64,000 nt of DNA from positions 191,501 to 255,500 of the forward strand of contig CAMXCT020001090.1 of NCBI GenBank assembly GCA_947184155.2, written 5' to 3'. The notes under the pieces are model-generated. The model was not told the DNA's origin. It made no database searches and worked only from the letters and a program-made list of their open reading frames with translations. The first letter of the stretch is position 1, and each line of letters begins with the position of its first letter. Made by a program: the position numbers and the translations under genes. Origin of the DNA: Cladocopium goreaui. Lineage: Eukaryota; Sar; Dinophyceae; Suessiales; Symbiodiniaceae. Shown here piece after piece: positions 9,906 through 20,165 of the stretch.

Positions 9906-9960
9906 TCTACAGTTAAATGGACGTTATGAAATTGAATTAAAACATAATCAGATTGTTTAA

Positions 9961-10336
9961 TCAACATATCTCTGGGCGATATGGTGGAAGCTCATTATCC
10001 ATGTTTGTTTTCGTGGGATGTCCTTCATGACCAAAAACCGTTGGGCAAAGACTTGGAGATCCGCGTCGCGCCCAAGTAAGCCAATTGACTTGGCAAAGCT
10101 CAGGCTATCTGCTAGAAGCTGGTCCGAATCGTTGAAGCACCGTTGCACTACTTCTTGAAAGGAGCCCCCCTTCCCAACTGGCCATGCTTCTCCTCACTCG
10201 CCCCATGCCTCGATGCATAGAGGTCATTGATCCAGTCCCGCAAGACCAGGCACGTTTTGGGGACTTCAGACATAGAAGAAGGAGCAACTGCCGGCTCCTT
10301 GTTGTTCGCTGCGACCCGCCTCCTTTTAATCCCCAT
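9961..10336 (-). CDS. N-terminal exon(s) of a hypothetical nuclear protein
   Basis: An ATG at 10336 opens MGIKRRRVAANNKEPA, with a short basic nuclear-localisation-like patch. It continues as SEVPKTCLVLRDWINDLYAS in one frame. Near 10185 the better coding frame changes to GSFQEVVQRCFNDSDQLLAD and SIGLLGRDADLQVFAQRF, ending near 9961. The change could be a short intron or an indel. The ATG with the basic patch makes this a plausible start for the gene whose exons continue to 5.7 kb. Confidence 0.45.
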
Positions 10337-10439
10337 GGCCAAAAGGAGTGGTGAAACTTAAGGAAACCCTAGCAGCTAAAGAGATCCTCTGGAGAAATTT
10401 TCCTAGACCCAAAAACGGACTGCAAAGTATGATCAGCAT

Positions 10440-10645
10440 TCCAACATAGCGGGGCAAGTGACAAGAATCGGCTCTCCTATGGTTGTGTTTCTGCCATTTC
10501 AATTGGTTCGCATGCTTCATGTCGTGCAAAAAACACTTGAATTTGAACCCCCATGCTGATCTTTGCTCCCGAAGCTCACGGTGTGCTTCCACTGCTTCCC
10601 GCGCTGTGCAGACAGCAATCTCAAGTGATCGCGCCGCTGATCCAC
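10440..10645 (-). CDS. hypothetical exon, helical and basic
   Basis: Minus-strand frame SAARSLEIAVCTAREAVEAH, then RELREQRSAWGFKFKCFLHD, MKHANQLKWQKHNHRRADS and CHLPRYVGM. Helical, basic and free of repeats. It is not the longest ORF in its region but has the most protein-like composition. Unknown family; it may belong to the gene upstream of 10336. Confidence 0.4.
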
Positions 10646-10827
10646 GCCAGGATTAGGTTTTCGTCGGTTCTCCGGGATGTTGGTAAGATATCCAACAATC
10701 ACAGAACACAGCATATGAAAGTCAAATCGGTTAATGTATGCTAGGAAAATATCAAGGATGGGAGTTTATGGGGAATAGTGATACGATCATATTTTTCTAG
10801 TGTTTTCTCAAGTGACTTCAGTCACAG

Positions 10828-11010
10828 TCAGGATTCGAGATTGAACGTAGCCATGGAAATTCCATCTTTCACTAAACCCTTCTCACTCAGACCCATGTGG
10901 CTTCCACTGGGCCAGCAGCGAAACCAAAGCTCCCAAATGGACAGGAACGGAGAACCTGGGCATGAGCGCATAGAGTGGTTCTGCATATCACACTGGGCAG
11001 GCGAAGGGAA
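10828..11010 (-). CDS. hypothetical exon ending in a stop
   Basis: Frame CDMQNHSMRSCPGSPFLSIW, ELWFRCWPSGSHMGLSEKG and LVKDGISMATFNLES, then a stop at 10828. It begins after an intron-like AT-rich stretch, with a TTCG(CCT)GCCCAG-like acceptor near 11005. Rich in Cys and Trp, with no recognised motif. Confidence 0.35.
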   Translation of the reverse strand, partial: FPSPAQCDMQNHSMRSCPGSPFLSIWELWFRCWPSGSHMGLSEKGLVKDGISMATFNLES

Positions 11011-11140
11011 GTAAGTGCCTTTCTGGGTATTTATTTGTGAATGGTTCAAAATTATCCGTTCCTGATTTTTATTTCGTTCCGGACTTATTCGTTGGAAAAA
11101 ACAATTTGATTATATATTGTTTTCGAAACAATTTCGGTGC

Positions 11141-11405
11141 TTAGTTTACCACTATACATTTGATCTTCTTGATGTCCCATTTGGTTGTAGATATCCGGGC
11201 CCCCCTGCGAGTTGCCGATAAAACTTCGCATGGTTGGTGAGGGGACTTTGCCCATTTCCCAATGTGCCCAGTCCAGAGGACCGACACCTTGAAGCGAAGC
11301 TCGCTCCTGGAAGCCGTCGGGCGACCAGCTACGTTTAACCTAGAGTAATTCCGGCCACGAACCCAGTATGCTTTTAGGATGTTTTTCTCAGGTGAGAGAT
11401 GTTTG
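11141..11405 (-). CDS. hypothetical exon ending in a stop
   Basis: Minus-strand frame KNILKAYWVRGRNYSRLN, VAGRPTASRSELRFKVSVLW and TGHIGKWAKSPHQPCEV, running to a stop at 11141. It is basic and rich in aromatic residues. The last 20 residues (ISTTKWDIKKIKCIVVN) are AT-rich and may be intron. Composite repeat copy 3 begins about 20 bp upstream of its 5' end. Confidence 0.35.
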
Positions 11406-11424
11406 ATTTTTATGTCAGCTGGCA

Positions 11425-11860
11425 TCCTCCTCCTCCTCTTCCGCCGGAATTCAACTGCAAGCTCGTGATCGCAGTGGTCCCCGCAGAGCCCGAACAGCAA
11501 GCCCAAGATCAGAGTGGTCCCCGCCGGACCTCAACTGCAAGCTCGTGATCGCAGCCCCCGCCGGACCCGAACAGCAAGCCCAGGATCAGAGTGGTCCCCG
11601 CCGGACCTCAACTGCAAGTGCTAGATCGCAGTGGTCCCGGCCGGACCTCAAGCACAAAGACTCTCCCAAGACATACCAGATAGCATGCCCGAAAGAATGT
11701 CAGAAGATATGCCAGACAGAATGCCAGAAAGAATTGATGTCAGAATATATGCTAGAAAGAATGTCCGACTAGGTGCCAAATAGAATGCCAGAAAGAATGA
11801 CTTCCAGATGGTATGTCAGAAACAATGTCAGAATAATGAGGGTGGGGATCACTCGAAGAA
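11425..11860 (+). repeat. composite modular repeat, copy 3
   Basis: CTC-rich run (11425-11440), five GC-rich units with GATCGCAGTGGTCCC, GCCGGACC and GAACAGCAAGC (11450-11650), then AGAATGTCAGA-type steps (11670-11835), ending in GGTGGGGATCACTCGAAG. The terminal motif matches copy 4 almost exactly. Confidence 0.8.
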
Positions 11861-11879
11861 AGTGTACGATAAAATTTGA

Positions 11880-12150
11880 ACAATATCAGACTGCCATGTC
11901 CCAACACCAAAGATGTTCAAAAAGCCTAGTTCCCCAATAGGAAATTGAGATTGGAAACTACTTGCTGTCTTCCCGACATGGCTACTTGCACTAGCTTGGT
12001 CCTGGTCAGTGATTGACCTGAAGTTGGCTTTTCCAGTGCAAATGTATTTCCCCCCGGGAATGATGCAACACGTGGTGCCGAGAGCGCTCTTTGGATAGTT
12101 CTGTCGGCCAAAATTTTGGTCCTTGGCAGGTAGCATATGATAATCTTGTG
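11880..12150 (-). CDS. possible methyltransferase C-terminal exon
   Basis: Minus-strand frame FGRQNYPKSALGTTCCIIPG, GKYICTGKANFRSITDQDQ, then FPIGELGFLNIFGVG. The order of a CCIIPGGKY strand, a Thr/Gly turn, an Arg followed by an acidic pair, and FP...G resembles the C-terminal target-recognition and motif IX region of C5 methyltransferases. It lies downstream of the clear methyltransferase exons on the same strand. The match is loose and the assignment is an inference. Confidence 0.3.
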
Positions 12151-12362
12151 AATGGAACATGCATAGTATTAGTACTAGTCAGTTAAAGTTGGCAATGGTT
12201 GATAAAGAACATCATGATTTCAACAAGACCAGTTCTAAGGAATGTAACTTGGGACATGGAACCCACATATTTTTTCTCCTTGCTTGAGTCTCAAATTGAT
12301 GTCAGGAAGTCTGATTAGTAAATCCAACCAAATAGGACGGAGACCACTGTTGAGCAAGCCAG

Positions 12363-12590
12363 CTAAGGGACTACTTGTATGACCATCAACTTTTCAAAAG
12401 GATCGACGTTCTTATTCTGGATCACCTCTTGAATGGCAGTAGCCAGGACGGCCACCTCACGGTCGCTGCAGCACGTTGCTTTGGGGCGGAGTTTTGCCAG
12501 CGTAGCATCCACCTTCTCCTGCCACGGCTGTGGTGCAGTCGCATTGGGGCTGTGCCAGAAATTTTGGAACGCTTTGATGTGAACAGTCAA
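12363..12590 (-). CDS. hypothetical exon downstream of the methyltransferase
   Basis: Frame HSPNATAPQPWQEKVDATLA, KLRPKATCCSDREVAVLATA and IQEVIQNKNVDPFEKLMVIQ, with a stop at 12363. Compact and helical. It follows the methyltransferase exons by about 370 bp. No family is recognised; it may be a C-terminal extension of the same protein. Confidence 0.4.
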   Translation of the reverse strand: MTVHIKAFQNFWHSPNATAPQPWQEKVDATLAKLRPKATCCSDREVAVLATAIQEVIQNKNVDPFEKLMVIQVVP

Positions 12591-12959
12591 AATTTTGAGA
12601 TTCAAATTCCTGACTGAATAGAAGGGGTGTCGAATGATAGTCGACCTAATTTACCTGAAACCTGGATGCGATTTGAAGTTTGAAGACTCAGACCTATCGA
12701 TGGTATCATTGGATCGCAATCTTTATTCAGGTTATAATGTTGCAAAATTATTATCAACATTGACCGGGACAACCTGTTAAAACAAGCTGACCCATTTCGA
12801 GAAGACAGAGGGACAATTGTCCAGGCAGCCGATGCTGGAAATGAAAACATTGCAGTTGACTTGGCTTGGGAAGCTGGACTTGAGAACGACAGATTCTGCC
12901 GCTGAACAAAAAGCATTCAAAACACAAAGAACCCTTTCAAGGTTACATTATATAAACCT

Positions 12960-13345
12960 TCAGGGTGAAAACCACCCGCAGCCGCTGACAGCACAGTAAT
13001 CCCAGCTCGCCTTGCCAAGCCGTTTGTAGATCTCCTTGAGAGCTTCTTTCCACTTCGCATCCGACTTGCCGTTGGCAGGCTTGGATGATTTCGAATCTGC
13101 TCCATGGGTCATGGTCTCTGAAATCAGCAATTCCAAAGACAAGGGTTGGCATTGGAACAATTCCAAATCTCGAGGCATTTCATGAACTGCTTTGAACAAA
13201 CTTTGGGATTTCAAGATACACATCAACCACGCTCGGCTGCGCTGCTGGGGAAGCCCATAGTTGGCGGTGTTGCATTCCAAACCGGTGACCAGATACCCAA
13301 GTCCTTCCAAGACCCTTTCAATCTGGTCGTACCTTAGTCTATGGG
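12960..13345 (-). CDS. C5 cytosine DNA methyltransferase, motif VIII exon
   Basis: Reads YDQIERVLEGLGYLVTGLEC, then NTANYGLPQQRSRAWLMCIL. The QQRSR block is motif VIII of C5 methyltransferases (usually QxRxR), preceded by the typical L..LGY.v......A..YGlPQ strand and helix. The rest is a Lys-rich extension (KSDAKWKEALKEIYKRLGK) ending at a stop at 12960. It is the fourth methyltransferase exon on this strand. The IX-X region is not seen in this exon. Confidence 0.75.
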
Positions 13346-13499
13346 GCTCAGATGGGTTCAGCGATAGGGTCATATCAAGTAGTAAATATGAAATAAGTGT
13401 CAGGGTCATATCCTAAAGGAGAAAGATGTAAAATTAGTGGGCAAGGATTTAATCCCCAACAAATCCCCAACAAAACCAACAACAAATAATGTCCGCCAA

Positions 13500-13745
13500 A
13501 AATGTAAATGTCCATACAAAGATACGCAGATGTATCCTCTCCTTCAATTTGTCTTTTGTGGAAAAGGCTAGCAACATTTTCCAGCAAAACCATGGGTGGC
13601 CTGTACCTTTCGCAGTAACTTTTCACTGCTTGGAAGCCCGAGCCAGACTGGCAAGATGCATCCATGACCGACCCAGGGGTAACCGTGAGGGGGCTCAGGC
13701 TCACGCATGGGAAACCGGTAACAAATAGATCCACCTGGGCTTGTC
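13500..13745 (-). CDS. C5 cytosine DNA methyltransferase, motifs IV and VI exon
   Basis: Contains VDLFVTGFPCVSLSPLT, which is motif IV with the catalytic Cys in GFPC (the usual following Gln is replaced by Val). Further on comes RYRPPMVLLENVASL, which is motif VI with the conserved ENV. The enzyme family transfers a methyl group from S-adenosylmethionine to cytosine C5. The exon starts at CAG/GTGGATC or slightly upstream and fades into intron after about AYLCMD. The catalytic Cys and Glu are both present, so this part could encode an active core. Confidence 0.8.
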
Positions 13746-13856
13746 CAGGCTTAAAACTTTTCCGGGTACAGTTTGTCAAACCGTTCAAAGAAACCAAAAA
13801 TCACCCCCAATAAAACCAACAATTTTTGAACTGTAGTTTTCACAACAAACCCGACC

Positions 13857-14009
13857 TTGGGAATTTTGTGGACGCTCCCATCCCAGGTTGCAGCTTCTCT
13901 GTTGCCCATGTCCTTCATGTCGTTGAACACATATCGCGCATGGGGGAACCGGGTCTTCAAATACTCCTGTTTCTTGGTGTCATATTCCACCATGAATGCC
14001 AGGTCTACC
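13857..14009 (-). CDS. C5 cytosine DNA methyltransferase, motif II-III exon
   Basis: Starts after a CTCAG acceptor as VDLAFMVEYDTKKQEYLKTR, then FPHARYVFNDMKDMGNREA and TWDGSVHKIPK, ending at AAG/GT near 13857. The acidic residue after a hydrophobic strand (VEYD) and the ND following it match motifs II and III, which contact S-adenosylmethionine. Spacing to the motif I exon (about 130 bp) and the motif IV exon (about 110 bp) is typical of short introns. Confidence 0.65.
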
Positions 14010-14135
14010 TGAGGTTGAAAGGATTTGCGATGTTAACCGCAAGTAACTGCATCCCCGAAAAGATTCATTCCATTATTCTTTTCATTAAAATACCAATAGG
14101 GGATTTGGACCCTGAATATTTCCAAAATCTCGGGC

Positions 14136-14350
14136 CTTCATGTCTGACTTCCCGGCATTGGTTTCATTCCAGTCATGTTCTAAGCAGTGAAGCACCATCT
14201 CTAGAACACCCCATCCGGAGCACATGCTCCCCACCGTAAGCGTGTCCACATTCCGCAATGTGGCAGCCAACTTCTGGCGCAAAGGGTCAAAGATCGGTTC
14301 CTGCAGGAACGTCTGCACAAAGTCAGAGACCTCGCAAAGCCGACGGATAT
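14136..14350 (-). CDS. C5 cytosine DNA methyltransferase, motif I exon
   Basis: Reads RRLCEVSDFVQTFLQEPIFD, PLRQKLAATLRNVDTLTVGS and MCSGWGVLEMVLHCLEHDW. SMCSGWGVLEM is motif I, the glycine-rich S-adenosylmethionine loop (usually F.G.G). It ends NETNAGKSDMK at about 14136. Upstream coding may include the acidic exon at 14845-15005. Together with the three following exons, motifs I, II/III, IV, VI and VIII are all present in the correct order. Confidence 0.7.
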
Positions 14351-14844
14351 TGTTTGAATTGTGACGGATATCTCAAATATGAGAAATAGATGGCCCCGAC
14401 TGGATTTTATCCAATTTCCAATTCCGACATATGGAAAATGATGTTGTAAAATGTTGCAAGCTAAAGGATGATAGCGGTCCCAAATCTTCGATCCAGTTCA
14501 AGTGCTGTGAATGCGATACCTTTAGAAGCTTGGAACTGGTTTAGGACTACCAAAGATATTGTTGATCTTAACGTCCCGAACCTAATGTGCACCTACCGCC
14601 AAATTAGCGGAGCTCTTGGAACCAAGATTTGGCATATCTCCCATACCATACATACAGAATAAGTTGATGTGATTGTTATATCAATTTATAGACAGCAAGC
14701 AAAAACTCACAAAATATAAAATGGTTGACGGTGAACCCGGCCATCCTGGTTTTGGATTCAATGTCGTCAAACGTTTTTGAAGGTTAGGTGATGCCTAAAA
14801 TGTCCCAGTCAAGATACATTGGGAACATGATTGAAAGGTAGCTT

Positions 14845-15005
14845 TCGCAGCCTGGCATTGGAATCCGGCAGCTCCTCATCATCTGAAGCCAGCAGAACTC
14901 CATCATCAGATCGAGTTGAAGAGGCGTTCTTGGAGAGGTCTTCTGCACAGGCGAATGATTTCGCCCAGTTGTCATGTCCAAGGTGTGTCACTTGGTGAGC
15001 TATAG
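14845..15005 (-). CDS. acidic N-terminal exon, probably of the methyltransferase
   Basis: Frame HQVTHLGHDNWAKSFACAED, LSKNASSTRSDDGVLLASDD and EELPDSNARLRKL. The Ser/Asp/Glu-rich linker resembles the acidic Ser-rich segments in the transposase-like gene just upstream. It is too short for a domain call. The stretch 14351-14844 between this and the motif I exon shows nothing recognisable. Confidence 0.4.
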
Positions 15006-15377
15006 CCCAGGTGAAAGACCCCGTTCTGCAATAATTATACCAACCCCTGAAAATTGGATATATTTCTCATAGTGCTGGAATCAAACAACAATCACTTTCC
15101 CCGACCAGGGCTGGCCTTCGTCGGAACCAAAAAGAATTTCGTTATCTTCAGGCTCCTTCTCAACTTTGCTCCTTCAGGTGGCCCGGAAGGCAGCTAGCTA
15201 GAGATCATGACTTGGGAAGGGGAAGAAATTTAGTGGCATCAAGTAGTGGCTGGTTCAGTCAAGCTCGGAATCTTTTCTAACCTGAATCCATTGTCATTGC
15301 GCACATCAAAAACATCTACAATCTTGTTGGTTTGAATGGTTCCTCAAGGAGGACTTTTTCCAGCGCGTTGGGCCCCA
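15006..15377. other. spacer between the transposase-like and methyltransferase genes
   Basis: No convincing ORF, repeat or RNA. It is either an intron joining the two minus-strand coding blocks or the intergenic region holding the methyltransferase promoter. Confidence 0.3.
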
Positions 15378-17598
15378 TCAACAATTGACCAAAGCTTGTG
15401 GCAGGACAATGTCGCCATCATCAGAAGATGACTCCTGATCCATGTCCTCATGACCCATGGACAAGTCAAAAATTTTCCGGCGAGTTGGCACAGTCCAGGT
15501 GCCAGCCATCAAAGATTCAGCACGCATTTCAGGGATGTAACGGTAGCCCAAAATGGGATACGATGCAGGCCTGGGATGCTTGGGCAAAATTCCTTGGACC
15601 CATTTCAACAAATAAGTAGTAGCATCCGAATTAAGAGTGCCAGCTCGATGATTTTTTGGGACATACCGGAGAATGTTTTTCTTCACCGGGTCTGAAATCT
15701 TCCGCCTGTCAGCTTGGCCGTTTGGCAAGTAATGCCCCGTTCGAAGCTGTTTCGCCACACCAGCTGGCATCACACAGATCACTCGAGACATTTGGGTATC
15801 AGCCAGCCACCTTTTTGTAATCAAGAAAATGTCTTCGGGATGTCTGTCACCAGACTTGTACTCCTCAATCTCGGAAACATTGTCCAAAATATCAGAACCC
15901 ATATCTTTCCGCTCGCAAAACCGTAGGTAATGCACATGTCGCATGCCTTTGATCGAAACTCCAGCTTGCGTCACAAAATCTTTCCAGCGAGTTACCTCAT
16001 CGAGCTTGTATGCGAAACAAGTTGATTTCAGAATTTGTGGTTCTGTCATTGTCGAAGTTCCGGATCTTTTGGTCACATTGTTCAGCAAGTCAACCATGGC
16101 ATTAGCTGTGAAGACCGATTTTCCTTGAAGAAGCCGAGACAGTTGTCCAAAAACTTGGTCAACATCTTCATGGGAATGGGATTTTCTCAAAATCCCTGGG
16201 ATGTAGATCTGAAAATTTTCAAAGCTACTAGCAACATCATGAAGCATGCCACAAATTGGTTTTTCGCTTCTCTAAAGCAATTGTCGCTCTGGCAATGTAG
16301 GTGTAGAGATGTGGCGTCATTGACAGCAAATCCGATAAGGCACGTGCCAGTTGCTCGACTTGCGTCTCTGAGTTCTTTTTCACATTCTCGTCTGTCACAC
16401 TGAGAAACAGCCGGCCTCCGTGAGCCCACGTTGCTGCCAGATGCAGCGCTGGTCTGTACAATGCTTCCAATGACTTAGGCAAGCGAACATACCCCCATTT
16501 GGGTATTCTCAGCTTCGATTGGTCCATGCCATCTTGGATTATTGTCAATATAGAAGATCCCAACTCCAGTGAATTCATCTTCGAAGCCCCCATTGAAAGT
16601 CCCTGGGAATAGAATTGCCGACTAAGCTCCCGCATTCTCCAGTAAAATTGCCTATCTCTCCATTGACTGAAAAGGTGGCTACTGTAGGATCTAGTCCACT
16701 CCAGCCTTTCTGCCTTGCTCAGTGCCTTTTTGATTTTCATCTTGTACCGAAAGCAAATTTCACATTGTCCAAACTCTGTTTTGTCTCGAAATTTCAAATG
16801 GGAACTGAATACCCGATTGAAAACACGCATGAATGTTGACAAAGAAGCGGGTCTGACATTTTCAGAATCGCTGTAAGCAGTATACTGCATGTAGAGATCG
16901 ATGGGCTTTGCATATTCTAAATATCTGCGTGGACCTTGGAAAGTCCCTGGTCCAATTTGGCCAGGGTGGCTGAGTTCAAAGTGTTTCTCCAAGTTTTGCA
17001 AAAAGCCGCATGTAAACCTCTCGGAAAAATCTGGGTCCCTTTCCAGCATTTGCGTTTGCCACGAATCTGGCATGACAAACTTTGTTGGTAGCACTTCCGC
17101 AGCGCTGATATACAACAGCCAAAAGAAACTCACTATGTGAGGCCATTGCATGTGTTCAGACTTTCTTTTCATAGACACCTTCAGTACATCATGCTTGGGC
17201 TCGCTCAACCTCCTCTCATGCATAGCGTAAGCTGGCAAATTCTGGCGAATGTTTTGTAGTGCCACAGAACCAATCCCATACAATCTCTGGTGCGCTCGGC
17301 TACACACATGTCGACCCAGAAACGTGAATTGGGTAGTAGATGTTCTAGTGGCGTACTTCCTGCGTTTAATTTCAGGTTCTTCTCGGTCTTCATCAGATGA
17401 TTGGAGCAATACCCCGCCAGAATCATCAGGGTCAGAAACTTTGCTACCACAAGATTCAGAATCACTCTGATCCAAAATTTCCCGACCAACAGTGTCATCA
17501 TCATCGCTGCTTTGGTACAAAACCGTATCTAGTTTCTGACCAGTCTGGGTTGACAAATCTGCGACCGGAATGTTATACCACTTCCTCACCAACTCTTC
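15378..17598 (-). pseudogene. DDE-like transposase-like protein, frameshifted copy
   Basis: Three overlapping minus-strand frames make one protein. The first (17598-16300, from an AG acceptor) has an acidic Ser/Asp region, then a globular N-terminal domain with a Cys pair (GQCEICFRYKMKIKKA) and the first candidate acidic motif IIQDGMDQSKLRIPKW at about 16500-16545. The frame then shifts near 16310 to give SLHLHCQSDNCFREAKNQ (second Asp, DN...KN) and shifts again at an A/T homopolymer near 16190 to give KSHSHEDVDQVFGQL (third motif). The last part runs to a stop at 15378 with a Ser/Asp tail. DGxDQxK, DNxxxExKN and GHTHxDIDxxF in that order mark a widespread uncharacterised eukaryotic family with an RNase-H-like transposase layout (I believe Pfam DUF7869; the name is from memory). 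Two frameshifts suggest decay or assembly indels. Confidence 0.65.
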
Positions 17599-17749
17599 CT
17601 AAATGGCGGCTCGGAGGTTTTGAACAAAAGATCTCTAAAGCCTGCAGTAAATCAAGAGCAGTATTGGCTGGTTTTTCAATGACTGGCTACAGAGCCCTCT
17701 GCTGGTTATGTTTGGACAGGGGCAAGCAAAATTTAAAAATTGAATTACT
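17599..17749. other. short spacer upstream of the transposase-like exon
   Basis: AT-rich intron-like sequence between composite repeat copy 4 and the first visible exon of the transposase-like gene. The acceptor TTTAG at about 17599 fixes the exon start. Confidence 0.3.
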
Positions 17750-18185
17750 TTACTTCGAGTGATCCCCACCGTGACATTATTATGTCATAGTTTCTGACAT
17801 CTTATATGGAAGTATATATGGCATATATCTTATGACATTCTTTCTGGCATCTTCTCGGGCACCTATTTTGACATCCTATCTGGCAACTTCTCTGGCATTC
17901 TTTCTGAAATTCTGTTGTTATTTATGGGCATCTATTCTGGCATTCTCTCTGGCATTCTATCTGGCTTTCTATTCTGGCATTCTATCTGGCATCTATTCTG
18001 ACTTTCTATTCTGCCATTCAATCTGGCATTCTTTATATTATGTTATTTTTAACTTATAATTATTATCTGGCATCTATTCTGACATTCTATTCTGGTACTT
18101 TGACATTCCTCTGGCATGGGCAGTGCCCACTGAAATTTGCTGCTCACGGTTGGGGCCCGGCAGTGCCCACTGAGATCTGGATCTG
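17750..18185 (-). repeat. composite modular repeat, copy 4 (terminal and GGCAT/TCTG part)
   Basis: Read on the minus strand, it ends in GGTGGGGATCACTCGAAG (17750-17768). Inside lies a long run of TCTGGCATTC / TCTGACATTC / CATCTATTC steps (17780-18110), then two GCAGTGCCCACTGA units (18118-18175). The purine run of the same element continues at 18186-18820 and is listed separately because of its size. Confidence 0.75.
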
Positions 18186-18825
18186 GAAAGGTGAAGGAGA
18201 AGGAAGGAGGAAGGAGGAAGCAGGAAGCAGGAAGCAGGAAGGAGAGGAAGGAGGAAGGAGAGGAAAGAGGAAGGAGGAAGGAGGAAGGAGGACGGAGGAA
18301 GGAGGAAGGAGGAAAAGGAGGAAGGAAGAAGGAGGAAGGAGGAAGGAGGAAGGAGGAAGGAGGAAGGAGGAAGGAGGAAGGAGGAAGGAAGAAGGAGGAA
18401 GGAAGAAGGAAGAAGGAAGAAGGAAGAAGGAAGAAGGAAGAAGGAAGAAGGAAGAAGGAAGAAGGAAGAAGGAAGAAGGAAGAAGGAGGAAGGAGGAAGG
18501 AGGAAGGAGGAAGGAGGAAGGAGGAAGGAGGAAGGAAGAAGGAAGAAGGAAGAAGGAAGAAGGAAGAAGGAAGAAGGAGGAAGGAGGAAGGAAAAGGAAA
18601 AGAAAAAGGAAACAGGAAAAGGAACGGAAGGAAGGAAGGGAAGGAAGGAAGGCGCTGGGAGCCCGCGGTTGAGTCCGGCATGGTGCCGGAAGGTGGAAGC
18701 AGGAGGAAGGAGAAGGAAGGAACAGGGGGGAAAAAAGGAAGGAAGCAGCAGGCAGGCAAGGAGGGAGGGATGGAGGGAGGCAAGGAAGGAAGGAGAAGGA
18801 AAGGAGGCAAGCAAAACTCTGACAA
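18186..18825. repeat. polypurine tract, GGAAGGA / GAAGGAA repeats
   Basis: About 630 bp of almost pure G and A on the plus strand, built from AGGAGGA and AGAAGGA heptamers with short homogeneous blocks, broken near 18655-18690. All long ORFs across it (Lys/Glu/Arg/Gly-rich on plus, Phe/Leu/Pro/Ser-rich on minus) are repeat artefacts. It occupies the position of the short purine run in the other composite repeats, so it looks like an expansion of that module. Confidence 0.9.
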
Positions 18826-19544
18826 AACCTAGAAGACCCTCACTTGGCGGGTGCCGGAAACACGAAACAGCGAGAATCAAGCATCTTTGCGGAAACCATC
18901 CAGTTGGTGAATCGCTCACGCTAGAAATGGACTTGTTCTTCTGTTCTGAAAGGTGTGAAAAACAGACTGGCTCCGCATAGGCATGGCTGAGACAGCAAGT
19001 TGCGAGTTTTGCCGTGAGGCATCCGCAAACAGCCCAGGTGGGTGCAAACATCATTGAAATAGATAAGGTGAAGTTACTTCCGATGAAACCCTGCTTAAGA
19101 TCTGTAATTAGATAGATACTGAAAACAAATCAGATACAGATGATCCCAGGATGTCCACCGCTTCACCAAACAGACTTGAGGCCTGGCATTGCAGGCTCGC
19201 ACCATCAAATGTGTATCAGATATTAAAATGCTTTTTAGGACTTTTTTACACCCACGCATTTATGAGAGAGGGAGGAGAATCCCTGCACCACCAGCAGCCA
19301 GCGCCCTTCCCCAATCTCCTCTTCGCGAAAGGGCGCTTCATTACTTGCCGGGCCTCTTGATGCTGGTCTTTTCGTCATGGCGTCCTTCCCTGACCGAATT
19401 GAATTATGGACAATCCCTGAGAGAGCCAAATGCGCCGCATCAAACAACCCTGAGACAACATACCAAAGATGAGAGTGTTGGCCCACAAACCAAAAAACAC
19501 TATAAGTGTGAAAGCACTAACTTTCTCGAACGTCCCTTGTGAAA
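18826..19544. other. unique spacer, nothing recognised
   Basis: Mixed-composition sequence between the polypurine tract and the 72-bp array. Short ORFs overlap in several frames without a clear winner. No RNA or repeat was recognised. Confidence 0.3.
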
Positions 19545-20165
19545 GTAAAATACGATTTTACTTGTCCCGGAGCAACCCTTTCGCACGAAATGAGGGTCGA
19601 TGCGCAAAACTGAGGTAAAATTGCGATTTTACTTGTCCTGGAGCAACCAATTCGCACGAAATGAGGGTCGATCGTCAAAAACAAAGGAAAAATTGTGATT
19701 TTACATTTTACTTGTGCTGGAGCAACCCTTTCGCACGAAATGAGGGTCGATCGTCAAAAACTGAAGAAAAATTGCGATTTTACTTGTGCTGGAGCAACCC
19801 TTTCGCACGAAATGAGGGTCGATCGTCAAAAACAAAGGAAAAATTGTGATTTTACATTTTACTTGTCCCGGAGCAACCCTTTCACACGAAATGAGGGTCG
19901 ATCGTCAAAAACTGAAGAAAAATTGCGATTTTACTTGTGCTGGAGCAACCCTTTCGCACGAAATGAGGGTCGATCGTCAAAAACTGAGGGAAAAATTGTG
20001 ATTTTACATTTTACTTGTCCCGGAGCAACCCTTTCACACGAAATGAGGGTCGATGCGCAAAAACTGGGGTAAAATTGCGATTTTACTTGTGCCGGAGCAA
20101 CCCTTTCGCACGAAATGATGCTCGATGCGCAAAAACTGAGGTAAAATTGCGATTTAACTGGTGTT
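19545..20165. repeat. tandem repeat, about 62-85 bp unit, eight copies
   Basis: Each unit carries TTTTACTTGT, then CGGAGCAACCCTTTCGCACG, AAATGAGGGTCGAT and a CAAAAACTGAGG / AAAACAAAGG variant before the next TTTTAC. Two spacer variants alternate (with or without an extra ATTTTACATTTTAC), giving a partly dimeric organisation. No open frame survives that is not periodic. Confidence 0.9.

Noticed and set aside
18040..19054. Lys/Glu-rich (plus) and Phe/Leu/Pro-rich (minus) frames of up to 326 residues
   Set aside because: Open only because the polypurine tract has no stop codons; no unique sequence is involved.
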